A stretch of DNA of 11,065 nt, from positions 1 to 11,065 of the forward strand of contig CALVLO010000042.1 of assembly GCA_944338265.1 (NCBI GenBank), read 5' to 3'. Each line of letters begins with the position of its first letter. Position 1 is the stretch's first letter. Positions 1 through 6,024 of the stretch are shown one piece after another. A program made the position numbers and the translations under genes. The stretch is from an uncultured Clostridia bacterium (GTDB lineage: Bacteria > Bacillota > Clostridia > Christensenellales > Borkfalkiaceae). Under the pieces are notes generated by a model. The model did no database searches, was not told where the DNA came from, and saw nothing but the letters and a program-made list of their open reading frames with translations.

Positions 1-1732
1 TGATGACCTTTCCCTGCTTGCCCACAACGTCGCCGATCTTCTCGGGATCGATCTTGAAGGAGATGATGCGGGGCGCGTACTTGGAGAGTTCGGGCGCGAC
101 CTCGGGCACGCACTCGAGCATTTTGCCGAGGATGAACTGCCTGCCCTCGTTCGCCTGTTCGATGGCGGTGTGCATGATCTCTTCGGAGATGCCCTTGATC
201 TTGATATCCATCTGGATGGCGGTGATGCCCTTGGAGGTGCCCGCGACTTTGAAGTCCATATCGCCGAGGAAGTCTTCAAGCCCCTGGATATCCGTCATGA
301 CGCGGAACTCGCCCGTCTCCTGATTCTTGATGAGCCCCATCGCAACGCCCGCGACGGGCGCCTTGATGGGCACGCCCGCATCCATGAGTGCCATCGTCGA
401 ACCGCAGACGGATGCCATGGAGGAAGAGCCGTTGGAAGAGAGAATATCGTTGACCACGCGGATGGCGTAAGGGAACTCCTCTTCGGAGGGGATGACGGGA
501 ACGAGCGCACGCTCTGCAAGCGCGCCGTGCCCGATCTCGCGGCGGCCCGCACCGCGGATCGCCTTCGCTTCGCCCGTGCAGTAGCCGGGGAAGTTGTATT
601 GGTGCATGTAGCGCTTGCTCGTCTCGTCGTCCAAGCCCTCGAGCTTTTGCGCCGCGCTCAGCATGTCCAGCGTGCAGGTGGTGAGCGTCTGCGTCTGCCC
701 ACGGGTGAAGATCGCCGAACCGTGTGCGCGGGGCAGGATATGCCGCTCGCACCAGATGGGACGGATCTCCTTCAAGCCTCTGCCGTCGGGGCGGATGCCC
801 TTATCGAAGATCTTGGCGCGCACCTTCTCCTTGGTGAGGTAGTAGATGGAGTCTTTGAGCTCGCGCGTCTTGTCGGGATAGATCTCCGCAAAGTGCGCAA
901 GGATCTCCTTCTCCGCCTCATCCTGCCGCTTCTCGCGCTCGGCGCGGTCGAACGTCTCGAGCGCCCAATCGAGCTTCTCGGAGCCGTATGCGCGCACGGC
1001 GGCATCCAGCTCTTCGGGAATATGATAGAGTTCGATCTGCTGCTTTTGCTTGCCTGCGGCGGGGACGATGACGTCCTCGATGAACGCGCAGATCTTTTTG
1101 ATCTCCGCATGCCCGAACATGATCGCACCGACCATCTCGTCGTTGGTGACCTCATCCGCGCCCGCCTCGATCATGAGGATCGCGTCGCGCGTGCCTGCGA
1201 GGTTGAGGTGGATGGTGCTCTTTTCGCGCTGCGCGGCATCGGGGTTGATGACGTAAGCGCCGTCCACCAGCCCGACCACGACCGAACCCGTGGGACCCGC
1301 CCAAGGGATATCCGAAATGGCGAGCGCCACAGAGGAGCCGATCATGGCGAGGGGCTCGGGTGCAACGTCGGGCTCCACCGAGAGCGCCGTGGCAACGACC
1401 ACAACGTCGTTGAAAAGTCCCTTCGGGAAGAGCGGACGGAGGGGTCTGTCGATGAGGCGCGCCGTTAAGATCGCCTTATCGCTCGCCCTGCCCTCGCGGC
1501 GCTTGAAGCTGCCGGGGATCTTGCCGACCGCGTACATCTTCTCTTCGTAATCCACCTGAAGGGGGAAGAAGTCGATGCCGTCGCGCGGGGTCTTGGACAT
1601 GCACACGGTGACCATGACGGCGGTCTCGCCGCAGCGCACCACGCACGAGCCGTTTGCCTGCTCGGTGTACTTGCCCGTTTCGACGGTGACCTCTCTCCCG
1701 CCGACCTGCATTTTGAATTGTTGGTAGTTCAT
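1..1732 (-). CDS. pnp: Polynucleotide phosphorylase (PNPase), 3' end outside window
   Basis: This gene encodes the phosphorolytic 3'-to-5' exoribonuclease that degrades mRNA to nucleoside diphosphates and works in the cytoplasm, often in degradosome-like complexes. The frame stays open for 577 codons from ATG at 1732-1730 to the left edge. It starts MNYQQFKMQVGGREV. Two RNase PH-like cores are visible. The first contains DRPLRPLFPKG; the second contains FTRGQTQTL, the SNGSSSMA phosphate-binding motif and the LGDMDFKVAG aspartate motif. The last visible residues, IGDVVGKQGKVI, are the start of the KH domain with its GxxG loop. The rest of KH and the S1 domain, roughly 120 residues by comparison with the family, lie outside. 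The ribosome binding site AAGGAGA is at 1747-1741, 8 nt from the start. The gene follows rpsO, the usual neighbour, behind a terminator and a structured leader. I see no convincing promoter of its own. Confidence 0.97.
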   Translation of the reverse strand, partial: MNYQQFKMQVGGREVTVETGKYTEQANGSCVVRCGETAVMVTVCMSKTPRDGIDFFPLQVDYEEKMYAVGKIPGSFKRREGRASDKAILTARLIDRPLRPLFPKGLFNDVVVVATALSVEPDVAPEPLAMIGSSVALAISDIPWAGPTGSVVVGLVDGAYVINPDAAQREKSTIHLNLAGTRDAILMIEAGADEVTNDEMVGAIMFGHAEIKKICAFIEDVIVPAAGKQKQQIELYHIPEELDAAVRAYGSEKLDWALETFDRAEREKRQDEAEKEILAHFAEIYPDKTRELKDSIYYLTKEKVRAKIFDKGIRPDGRGLKEIRPIWCERHILPRAHGSAIFTRGQTQTLTTCTLDMLSAAQKLEGLDDETSKRYMHQYNFPGYCTGEAKAIRGAGRREIGHGALAERALVPVIPSEEEFPYAIRVVNDILSSNGSSSMASVCGSTMALMDAGVPIKAPVAGVAMGLIKNQETGEFRVMTDIQGLEDFLGDMDFKVAGTSKGITAIQMDIKIKGISEEIMHTAIEQANEGRQFILGKMLECVPEVAPELSKYAPRIISFKIDPEKIGDVVGKQGKVI

Positions 1733-1772
1733 GTTTCTATTCTCCTTATCTTGTCGCCTTTCGTTCTTTGCC

Positions 1773-1829
1773 TTCCGCCCCCACGGCGGAAAAGCGCCTC
1801 CCCGCCCATACGCCCCGAAAACGGGGGCG
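1773..1829 (-). other. Structured pnp leader (two GC-rich hairpins)
   Basis: Two hairpins can form in the RNA between the rpsO terminator and the pnp ribosome binding site. The first pairs 1822-1829 with 1811-1817 (core CCCCG, loop UUUU, CGGGG, one bulged base). An alternative pairing of 1825-1831 with 1801-1807 (CCCGCCC/GGGCGGG) competes with it. The second pairs 1785-1791 with 1773-1779 (UUCCGCC/GGCGGAA, loop GUGGG). Known for the family: in E. coli the pnp leader is cut by RNase III and PNPase then represses its own synthesis. A similar role here is inference from position and structure only. Confidence 0.45.
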
Positions 1830-1836
1830 GGCAAGG

Positions 1837-1865
1837 AAAAAAGGGAGCGGCAAAAAACCGCTCCC
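1837..1865 (-). terminator. Intrinsic terminator after rpsO
   Basis: On the minus strand a perfect 8-bp stem, GGGAGCGG paired with CCGCTCCC and closed by a 7-nt loop (TTTTTTG), is followed directly by six Ts. It begins 9 nt after the rpsO stop codon. It should end most rpsO transcripts. pnp downstream is then read by partial read-through or from a promoter I could not identify. Confidence 0.85.
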
Positions 1866-1873
1866 TTGCAAGC

Positions 1874-2128
1874 TTACTTTCTCAGTTCAAGCGCGGCGAT
1901 GACCGCTCTGTAACGCTCGATATCCTTGGCTTTGAGATAGTCGAGAAGACCGCGGCGGCGGCCGACCATCTTCAAGAGCCCGCGGCGGGAGTGATTATCG
2001 TGCTTGTGCACTTTGAGGTGCTCGTTGAGGTGGTTGATGCGGTCGGTAAGGAGCGCGATCTGAACCTCGGGCGAGCCCGTGTCACCCTCGTGGGAAGCGA
2101 ACTTTGCGATGATTTGCTGCTTTTCCAT
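1874..2128 (-). CDS. rpsO: 30S ribosomal protein S15
   Basis: S15 is a primary-binding protein of the 30S subunit: it binds the 16S rRNA central domain and nucleates platform assembly. The 84-residue product carries the family signature almost intact: [20 protein letters not shown], then [18 protein letters not shown] and [12 protein letters not shown]. It is about five residues shorter at the N-terminus than typical Firmicutes S15 (about 89). The start is fixed because an in-frame TAA lies three codons upstream of the ATG. The ribosome binding site AGGAGGA at 2144-2138 is 9 nt from the start. The gene is the first of the classic rpsO-pnp pair. It has a strong promoter about 110 nt upstream, a structured leader of about 78 nt, and an intrinsic terminator just after the stop. 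S15 represses its own translation in several bacteria, and the leader here has features that fit this. Confidence 0.97.
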   Translation of the reverse strand: MEKQQIIAKFASHEGDTGSPEVQIALLTDRINHLNEHLKVHKHDNHSRRGLLKMVGRRRGLLDYLKAKDIERYRAVIAALELRK

Positions 2129-2206
2129 TTGCGTTTATCCTCCTATGGAAATTTCGTCGCGCAACGCCAAGCGGAACGTGGAGAGCGATCCTCCTCGCGT
2201 GCGCCG
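2129..2206 (-). promoter_or_regulatory. rpsO leader with duplicated Shine-Dalgarno sequence
   Basis: The predicted leader, from a start near 2206 to the ATG, contains the exact octamer AGGAGGAT twice: at 2195-2188 (no start codon at usable distance) and at 2144-2137 (the working site for rpsO). Between them, TCTCC at 2184-2180 can pair with the upstream copy as a local hairpin (GGAG/CTCC, 7-nt loop) or with GGAGG of the working site (one G-U pair). The two pairings exclude each other. Seen: the repeats and the complementarity. Inferred: a translational switch, plausibly the S15 autoregulatory site. Confidence 0.4.
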
Positions 2207-2212
2207 ATATTT

Positions 2213-2241
2213 ATCTTAGCATGTTTGCGCGCGCTTGTCAA
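2213..2241 (-). promoter_or_regulatory. Sigma-A type promoter of rpsO
   Basis: A perfect -35 box TTGACA lies at 2241-2236 and a -10 box TAAGAT at 2218-2213, with a 17-nt spacer. The predicted transcription start is near 2206, giving a leader of about 78 nt before the rpsO ATG. Confidence 0.85.
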
Positions 2242-2318
2242 AGCTTTTTCCGCGCTTTTGAAAAATCATGCGCAGAAATTTGAAATTCCCGCCGCAGACG
2301 GCGCGCAAACAAACGCAC

Positions 2319-2346
2319 CGCTCCGCCGCGCATATGCGGCGGAGCG
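2319..2346. repeat. Palindrome 1, 11-bp stem
   Basis: CGCTCCGCCGC (2319-2329) is perfectly complementary to GCGGCGGAGCG (2336-2346) around a 6-nt loop GCATAT. Neither strand has a clean T-run after the stem; the minus strand continues GTGCGTTTGTTTG. It could act as a weak terminator, or be one half of a repeated extragenic palindrome with the next element. Confidence 0.6.
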
Positions 2347-2359
2347 CAAATAAAGCGCA

Positions 2360-2383
2360 GCGGCGGGGCTTTTGCCCCGCCGC
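2360..2383. repeat. Palindrome 2, 10-bp stem
   Basis: GCGGCGGGGC (2360-2369) is perfectly complementary to GCCCCGCCGC (2374-2383) around a 4-nt loop TTTT. It lies 13 nt from palindrome 1 and shares the GCGGCGG/CCGCCGC core and a nearby CATATG. On the minus strand the tail is TGCGCTTTATTT, poor for intrinsic termination, so a back-up terminator role is possible but unproven. Confidence 0.6.
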
Positions 2384-2500
2384 ACATATGAAATTTCGTT
2401 CACTTGCCCTTCCCCGCACACAAACGCGCTATCGATCACAGAGATAATGCTTCCTTACAGCAAATGTTTGAAAAAGCGCGGTGCTGGCATTCGGTTCGGG

Positions 2501-2523
2501 AAAAATCTGTGAGTCTTTCTCAC
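2501..2523 (-). terminator. Weak intrinsic terminator overlapping the stop of the one-TM gene
   Basis: On the minus strand GTGAG (2523-2519), loop AAAGA and CTCAC (2513-2509) are followed by AGATTTTT (2508-2501). The stem is only 5 bp and overlaps the TGA stop codon at 2522-2520. Its position and T-run fit a terminator; the short stem makes efficiency doubtful. Confidence 0.45.
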
Positions 2524-2951
2524 CGCAGGATGACCGCACAGGAGACGGCGCACACCTCTTCGCCGTCGGCAAGCACGAGCGTATCCCCGTGCGCGTAGGT
2601 GCGCACCAAGCCGCCCACGCGCAGCTTGAACGACTGCACGTTCTCGCTCACGGCAAGCACGGTGTAGGTGCCGGGCAGGAGCTTACCGCCCCGCTCGGCG
2701 GTATACGTCTCCCCGCGCGCAAGCACCGCATCCCCCTTTTGGAAGGTGATATTCGCCTGCCCGTCCCGTTCGACGGCGCCGTCCTCGGAATAGCGCACGC
2801 CGCCCTTGATCTTCACATCCTCCGCAAAGGAGGCATTCTCTTCGCTGCGGCGCTTTTCTGCGCGGCGCTTTTTCGCAAGTACAATGAGCGCGATACACGC
2901 GGCTGCAAGCAAGACCGCAAGCACGATGATGACGATGATCTCCAAGCGCAT
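2520..2951 (-). CDS. Small one-TM membrane protein, unknown function
   Basis: I do not recognise the family. The 143-residue product has a strongly hydrophobic segment at about residues 4-26, directly after MRLE. A basic stretch KKRRAEKRR follows, fitting a single-span anchor with the C-terminal part in the cytoplasm by the positive-inside rule. From about residue 65 there is a compact, beta-rich region with many G, V and T residues (GDAVLARGETY, TYTVLAVSE, FKLRVGGLV), possibly a small beta-barrel. It has no zinc-ribbon cysteines. The ribosome binding site AGGAGG at 2962-2957 sits in the 12-nt gap after the SPFH gene, 5 nt from the ATG. The two genes are therefore almost certainly co-transcribed, and this protein may be the membrane partner of the SPFH protein. 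A weak terminator overlaps its stop codon. Confidence 0.85.
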   Translation of the reverse strand: MRLEIIVIIVLAVLLAAACIALIVLAKKRRAEKRRSEENASFAEDVKIKGGVRYSEDGAVERDGQANITFQKGDAVLARGETYTAERGGKLLPGTYTVLAVSENVQSFKLRVGGLVRTYAHGDTLVLADGEEVCAVSCAVILR

Positions 2952-2963
2952 AGCCGCCTCCTA

Positions 2964-3980
2964 TCAGAGTTTTTGCCCGCATTCGGGGCAGAATTTTGCA
3001 TTTGCGGAGAGCGCCGCGCCGCATGCGGGGCACGCTCTTTGGAGCGCCTTGCCGCACTCCGGGCAGAACTTTGCACCCGCCGAGACCTGCGCTCCGCATT
3101 CAGGGCAGAAGGCGCCCTTTGCGCCCTTTTTCGCGGGCTGCGCCTCGGGCTTTTGCGCGAACGCGCCCGCCATCTGCATGCCAAGTCCCATGCCGAGCCC
3201 CGCGCCCATCATGGAGCCCGCCGCGCCGCCGTTTTTCGCCGCCTCTTTCATCGCGTCCGCCTGCGCCATCTGCGTGTACACGTCGATATTGCCGCGCATC
3301 ATGTTGAGGCGGGTATTTTCGTCGAGCGCCTTTTCGAGCTCGGGCGGGAGGGAGACGCTCTCGAAGCGGAAATCCCCGAGCCCGATGCCCGCGGCGGCGA
3401 GGCGCTTATCGAGCGCCGCCTTCACGGCGTCGCCCACCTCCACGAGGTTGGCGGCAAGGTCGAGCACGGGCACGCCGCTCTCGCCGAGCGCATCGGAGAG
3501 CATGGTCACGATGAGGCTGCGGATATGATCGGTGATATCCTGCGTGCGGAAGGAGGCGCGCGTCCCCGAGAGTTCCTTCAAAAAGACGTCCGGCTGCGTC
3601 ACGCGGAAGGAATAGGTGCCGTAGGCGCGCAGGCGCACCGCGCCGTAATCCTGATCGCGCAGGATGACGGGCGTCGCCGTCCCCCACTTGAGGTTGGGGA
3701 ACTGCCGCATGCTGACAAAATAGATATCCGATTTGAAGGGCTTTTCAAAGGCATACTTCCAGGAGAGCAGGCGGGTGAGGATGGGGATGGTATCGGTATC
3801 CAGCTTATACCGCCCCGGACCAAACACGTCCGCCATGCGCCCGTTGTCGCAAAATACGACTGCCTGCCCTTCGCGCACGGTGAGCGACGAGCCGCGCTCG
3901 ATAACGTTCTTTTCGACGGGAAACTTCCATACGATGGTATCGGGCGAGCTGTCCGCCCATTCAATGACTTTCAGAAACAT
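2964..3980 (-). CDS. SPFH-domain protein with two C-terminal zinc ribbons (YdjI-like)
   Basis: The 338-residue protein fits the SPFH/'virion core protein'-like family that includes Bacillus YdjI. Residues 1 to about 230 form the SPFH part: start MFLKVIEWAD, VREGQAVVFCDNG, a VFGPGRYKL motif near 52-60, and a helical tail with SLPPELEKALDENTR. A Gly/Met-rich linker follows at about 250-272. Two zinc ribbons then use C292/C295/C306/C309 and C317/C320/C331/C334. There is no hydrophobic membrane span, so any membrane contact would be peripheral or through a partner. The ribosome binding site AAGGAGGA (3994-3987) is 6 nt from the ATG, and a strong promoter lies just upstream, giving a very short leader. 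It is followed after 12 nt by a one-TM protein gene. Known of the family: YdjI acts with YdjG/YdjH to recruit PspA to membranes. No pspA-like gene is in view, so the function here is inferred. Confidence 0.88.
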   Translation of the reverse strand: MFLKVIEWADSSPDTIVWKFPVEKNVIERGSSLTVREGQAVVFCDNGRMADVFGPGRYKLDTDTIPILTRLLSWKYAFEKPFKSDIYFVSMRQFPNLKWGTATPVILRDQDYGAVRLRAYGTYSFRVTQPDVFLKELSGTRASFRTQDITDHIRSLIVTMLSDALGESGVPVLDLAANLVEVGDAVKAALDKRLAAAGIGLGDFRFESVSLPPELEKALDENTRLNMMRGNIDVYTQMAQADAMKEAAKNGGAAGSMMGAGLGMGLGMQMAGAFAQKPEAQPAKKGAKGAFCPECGAQVSAGAKFCPECGKALQRACPACGAALSANAKFCPECGQKL

Positions 3981-4003
3981 AAGCGTTCCTCCTTACTTCT
4001 ACT

Positions 4004-4032
4004 ATGATAGCACATACAGCGCAAAATGTCAA
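4004..4032 (-). promoter_or_regulatory. Sigma-A type promoter of the SPFH gene
   Basis: TTGACA at 4032-4027 and TATCAT at 4009-4004 are separated by 17 nt. The predicted start near 3997 gives a leader of about 17 nt, just enough for the ribosome binding site. It stands back to back with the plus-strand promoter at 4049, with 16 nt between the two -35 boxes. Confidence 0.82.
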
Positions 4033-4048
4033 GATGCGGCTTTCCCTC

Positions 4049-4077
4049 TTGACAATGCGCCCTCGGCGGCGTATAAT
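4049..4077 (+). promoter_or_regulatory. Full-consensus sigma-A promoter of the divergent zinc-ribbon gene
   Basis: TTGACA at 4049-4054 and TATAAT at 4072-4077 with a 17-nt spacer match the consensus exactly. The predicted start is near 4084, about 24 nt before the TTG start codon at 4108. Confidence 0.9.
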
Positions 4078-4107
4078 GATGGTATCCCCGATCACGGAGG
4101 CATCCCC

Positions 4108-4599
4108 TTGCAACCCATCCGCAAAGCATTGAGAAAAGCGCTCATCCTCTCCCTCATCCTCACCCTGCTGCTGCCCCTCGGCGGCGTGCTGCTCGGCGTG
4201 GGGTTTGCGATCCATCAACCCGCCATATGGGCGGTCGGCATCGCATGCCTCGGCATCGGCTTTTACGGCTGCCCGTGCGGCTGGGCAATAGCATACGGAC
4301 CCATCCGCTCGCTCACGCGCATCGTGAGCGCTGTCACGGAGGAACACCTCTGCACCGTCCGCGAGATCGCCGCGCAGCTCTCCCTCTCCGAAAAGGAAGT
4401 GCGCAACAAGCTCGATCAGTGCTTCCGCAAGCACTATCTCGTCGGATACAAGCGCGAGGGCGATACCATCATCCTCAACGAAAACCGCGCTCCCGCGCAG
4501 CGCACCTATTCGGCGGAATGCCCCTACTGCGGCGCCAAGTTTTCGTACACGGCGGAGGAGATGCGCTGCCCCTACTGCGGCTCCCCCATTCAAAAATAA
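4108..4599 (+). CDS. Two-TM protein with winged-helix-like region and C-terminal zinc ribbon; TTG start
   Basis: I do not recognise a named family. The start is TTG at 4108, because GGAGG at 4096-4100 lies 7 nt before it and the consensus promoter ends at 4077. In-frame codons further upstream precede the promoter and overlap the divergent gene. The 163-residue product has a basic N-terminus (QPIRKALRK), hydrophobic segments at about 11-35 and 39-70, and a helical region at about 78-123. The last (TVREIAAQLSLSEKEVRNKL then HYLVGYKREGDTIIL) has the spacing of a helix-turn-helix/winged helix. A zinc ribbon follows with C138, C141, C154 and C157. This suggests a membrane-anchored adaptor rather than a classical regulator, though DNA binding is not excluded. 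The divergent neighbour is a zinc-ribbon SPFH protein, so a shared membrane task is likely. A strong terminator begins 16 nt after the stop. Confidence 0.85.
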   Translation: MQPIRKALRKALILSLILTLLLPLGGVLLGVGFAIHQPAIWAVGIACLGIGFYGCPCGWAIAYGPIRSLTRIVSAVTEEHLCTVREIAAQLSLSEKEVRNKLDQCFRKHYLVGYKREGDTIILNENRAPAQRTYSAECPYCGAKFSYTAEEMRCPYCGSPIQK

Positions 4600-4615
4600 C
4601 GCGGCAAGAACGCAC

Positions 4616-4652
4616 GCCCGCGCACCCAATTTCGGGTGCGCGGGCTTTGTTT
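4616..4652 (+). terminator. Strong intrinsic terminator, shared at a convergent junction
   Basis: GCCCGCGCACCC (4616-4627) pairs perfectly with GGGTGCGCGGGC (4634-4645) over a 6-nt loop, followed by TTTGTTT. The T-run fits termination of the plus-strand zinc-ribbon gene and runs into the hemZ stop codon (TAA, 4653-4651). The same hairpin follows the hemZ stop on the minus strand, but there the tail (GTGCGTTCTTGC) is T-poor, so it would work less well in that direction. Confidence 0.85.
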
Positions 4653-6024
4653 ATGCGCGGAAGAGCTGCTCCCGCTCGGCGATGAGCCGCTCTTTTTTTG
4701 CAAGATAGGTGGGAATATCCTTGGGGCTGCCGTGGCGCTCGATGCGCCCCCCGCCCGCAAACAGCTTTTTGGAGACGGCGTTCGCGCCGACGGCAAGGTT
4801 ATCGGCGATCTCCTCCATCACGTCGATATTGTACACGCACGCCTTTTTCGGCTTCGCCCAGCCGACGTTCTCGTGCGCGCCCGCCATATACTTTTGGCGG
4901 TACAGATAGTACGGCTCGTACCCCGCGGCGGTGAGTGCGCGGCGGGAATAGGCGATCATCTCGGAAAGCCGCCCCGCTTCGAGGCGCGCCGTCTCCTCTT
5001 TGAGCTTCGCGCCCTTTTTCAGGCAGAGGGTGTGGACGGTGATGTTTTCGGGCGCGAGGGCGATCGCCGCATCGACGCTTTGGCAGAACTCCTCAACGCT
5101 CTCCCCCGTCAGCCCCGCGATGAGATCGCAGTTGACGTCGAACGGATAGTCCTTCGCCATGTCGAACGCACGGTAGAGATCTTCCGCGGTGTGCCTTCTG
5201 CCGATGGCTGCAAGCGTCTGATCGGAAAAACTCTGCGCGTTGATGCAGATGCGCGTCACGCCGTAGCGGACGCAGACATCCAGCTTCTCGCGGGAGAACA
5301 CGTCCGGTCTTCCCGCTTCCACCGTATATTCGCAGCCGTTCGTGCGAAGGGGCGCGATGGCAGCGAGCACACGTTCGAGCTCCTCCGCCTCCAACGCGAA
5401 GGGCGTGCCGCCGCCCACATAGACGGAGCGCAAATTCCCAATGAGCGGCGCCGCGGCGGCGAGCTCCTCTTCGAGCGCGGCAAGATAGTCGGAAAGGTAC
5501 TTGCGCGTTGCCGCGATGGGCGCAGTGATGAACGAACAGTAGGTGCACTTGCTCGGGCAAAATGGCAGGGAGACGAACAGATCGCAGTTGCCCTCTTTGC
5601 GCTCGTAAATGCCCGCCTGCCCCGCGATGACGCGGCGCACGAGCGCGATATTCTCCTCCGAGACGCCCATTGTTTCAAACAGCGGCTCGAAGGCTCTCCC
5701 CGCTTCCAGCTCGGCATAGGCGAGGCGAGTCGGGCGGATGCCCGTGAGCGCGCCCCAAGGGAGCTGCTCGCCCGTCCGCGCGGAGAGAATGCGGTAGAGC
5801 GCAAGTTTTGCATAGCGCTTGCAGAGGCTCTTGTATTGCAGTTCGCCTTCCGCCTTCCCCTCGTCGCAAGCGGAGTATTCCGCACCTTCAATCACGAAAC
5901 GGTTGTAGAATGCACCGTCCCGATATTCGCCCGTATGTTCAATGGCAAGCGCCTCCGCTCCCGCAAACAGGCGCACGACGTCCATGAGCTCGGGCGGAAG
6001 AAAGGCAAGGTTGCTCGTCAGCAT
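4651..6024 (-). CDS. hemZ: Radical SAM coproporphyrinogen dehydrogenase-like protein HemZ
   Basis: This is a radical SAM enzyme of the HemZ/HemN type. Known reaction of the group: oxygen-independent oxidative decarboxylation of coproporphyrinogen III to protoporphyrinogen IX. HemZ itself is less well proven than HemN and occurs in anaerobes that lack a full heme pathway. The cluster-binding motif CPSKCTYC (CxxxCxxC) has cysteines at 156, 160 and 163, followed by YVGGGTP. The N-terminal region carries WGALTGIRPTRL, typical of HemZ. I prefer ATG at 6024 (457 residues). It overlaps the last codons of the hydrolase gene, so translation may be coupled. A GTG at 6036 would add four residues. It lies inside a perfect hairpin that seems to bring the GGGAG at 6055-6051 close to the ATG. 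No other heme gene is in view, so the substrate remains open. Confidence 0.92.
   Translation of the reverse strand: MLTSNLAFLPPELMDVVRLFAGAEALAIEHTGEYRDGAFYNRFVIEGAEYSACDEGKAEGELQYKSLCKRYAKLALYRILSARTGEQLPWGALTGIRPTRLAYAELEAGRAFEPLFETMGVSEENIALVRRVIAGQAGIYERKEGNCDLFVSLPFCPSKCTYCSFITAPIAATRKYLSDYLAALEEELAAAAPLIGNLRSVYVGGGTPFALEAEELERVLAAIAPLRTNGCEYTVEAGRPDVFSREKLDVCVRYGVTRICINAQSFSDQTLAAIGRRHTAEDLYRAFDMAKDYPFDVNCDLIAGLTGESVEEFCQSVDAAIALAPENITVHTLCLKKGAKLKEETARLEAGRLSEMIAYSRRALTAAGYEPYYLYRQKYMAGAHENVGWAKPKKACVYNIDVMEEIADNLAVGANAVSKKLFAGGGRIERHGSPKDIPTYLAKKERLIAEREQLFRA

Larger units (their letters stand above)
2242..2500. other. Intergenic stretch upstream of the rpsO promoter
   Basis: This is the gene-free part between the terminator candidate of the small membrane-protein gene and the rpsO -35 box. 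It holds two long GC-rich palindromes, annotated separately. Short open frames cross it on both strands, but none has a ribosome binding site or a recognisable product. I found no tRNA-like or known small-RNA fold by eye. Confidence 0.5.

Noticed and set aside
170..1468. Long plus-strand open frame opposite pnp
   Set aside because: It is a shadow of the pnp codon pattern in high-GC DNA: no ribosome binding site, and a His/Arg/Asp-rich product with no recognisable motif.
2216..2419. 67-codon minus-strand open frame upstream of rpsO
   Set aside because: It runs across both palindromes and the rpsO promoter, has no ribosome binding site, and its Arg/Cys/Ala-rich product looks like non-coding high-GC sequence.
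2480..2510. GGTTCGGG resembling a tRNA T-arm
   Set aside because: No acceptor, D or anticodon arms can be built around it on either strand.
2481..4007. 508-codon plus-strand open frame opposite the SPFH and one-TM genes
   Set aside because: The opposite strand has promoter, ribosome binding sites, zinc ribbons and a TM segment. This product is low-complexity and would run through the SPFH promoter.
3733..4107. Upstream ATG extension of the plus-strand zinc-ribbon gene
   Set aside because: It would overlap the divergent SPFH gene and precede the consensus promoter. The TTG at 4108 has an ideally spaced GGAGG.
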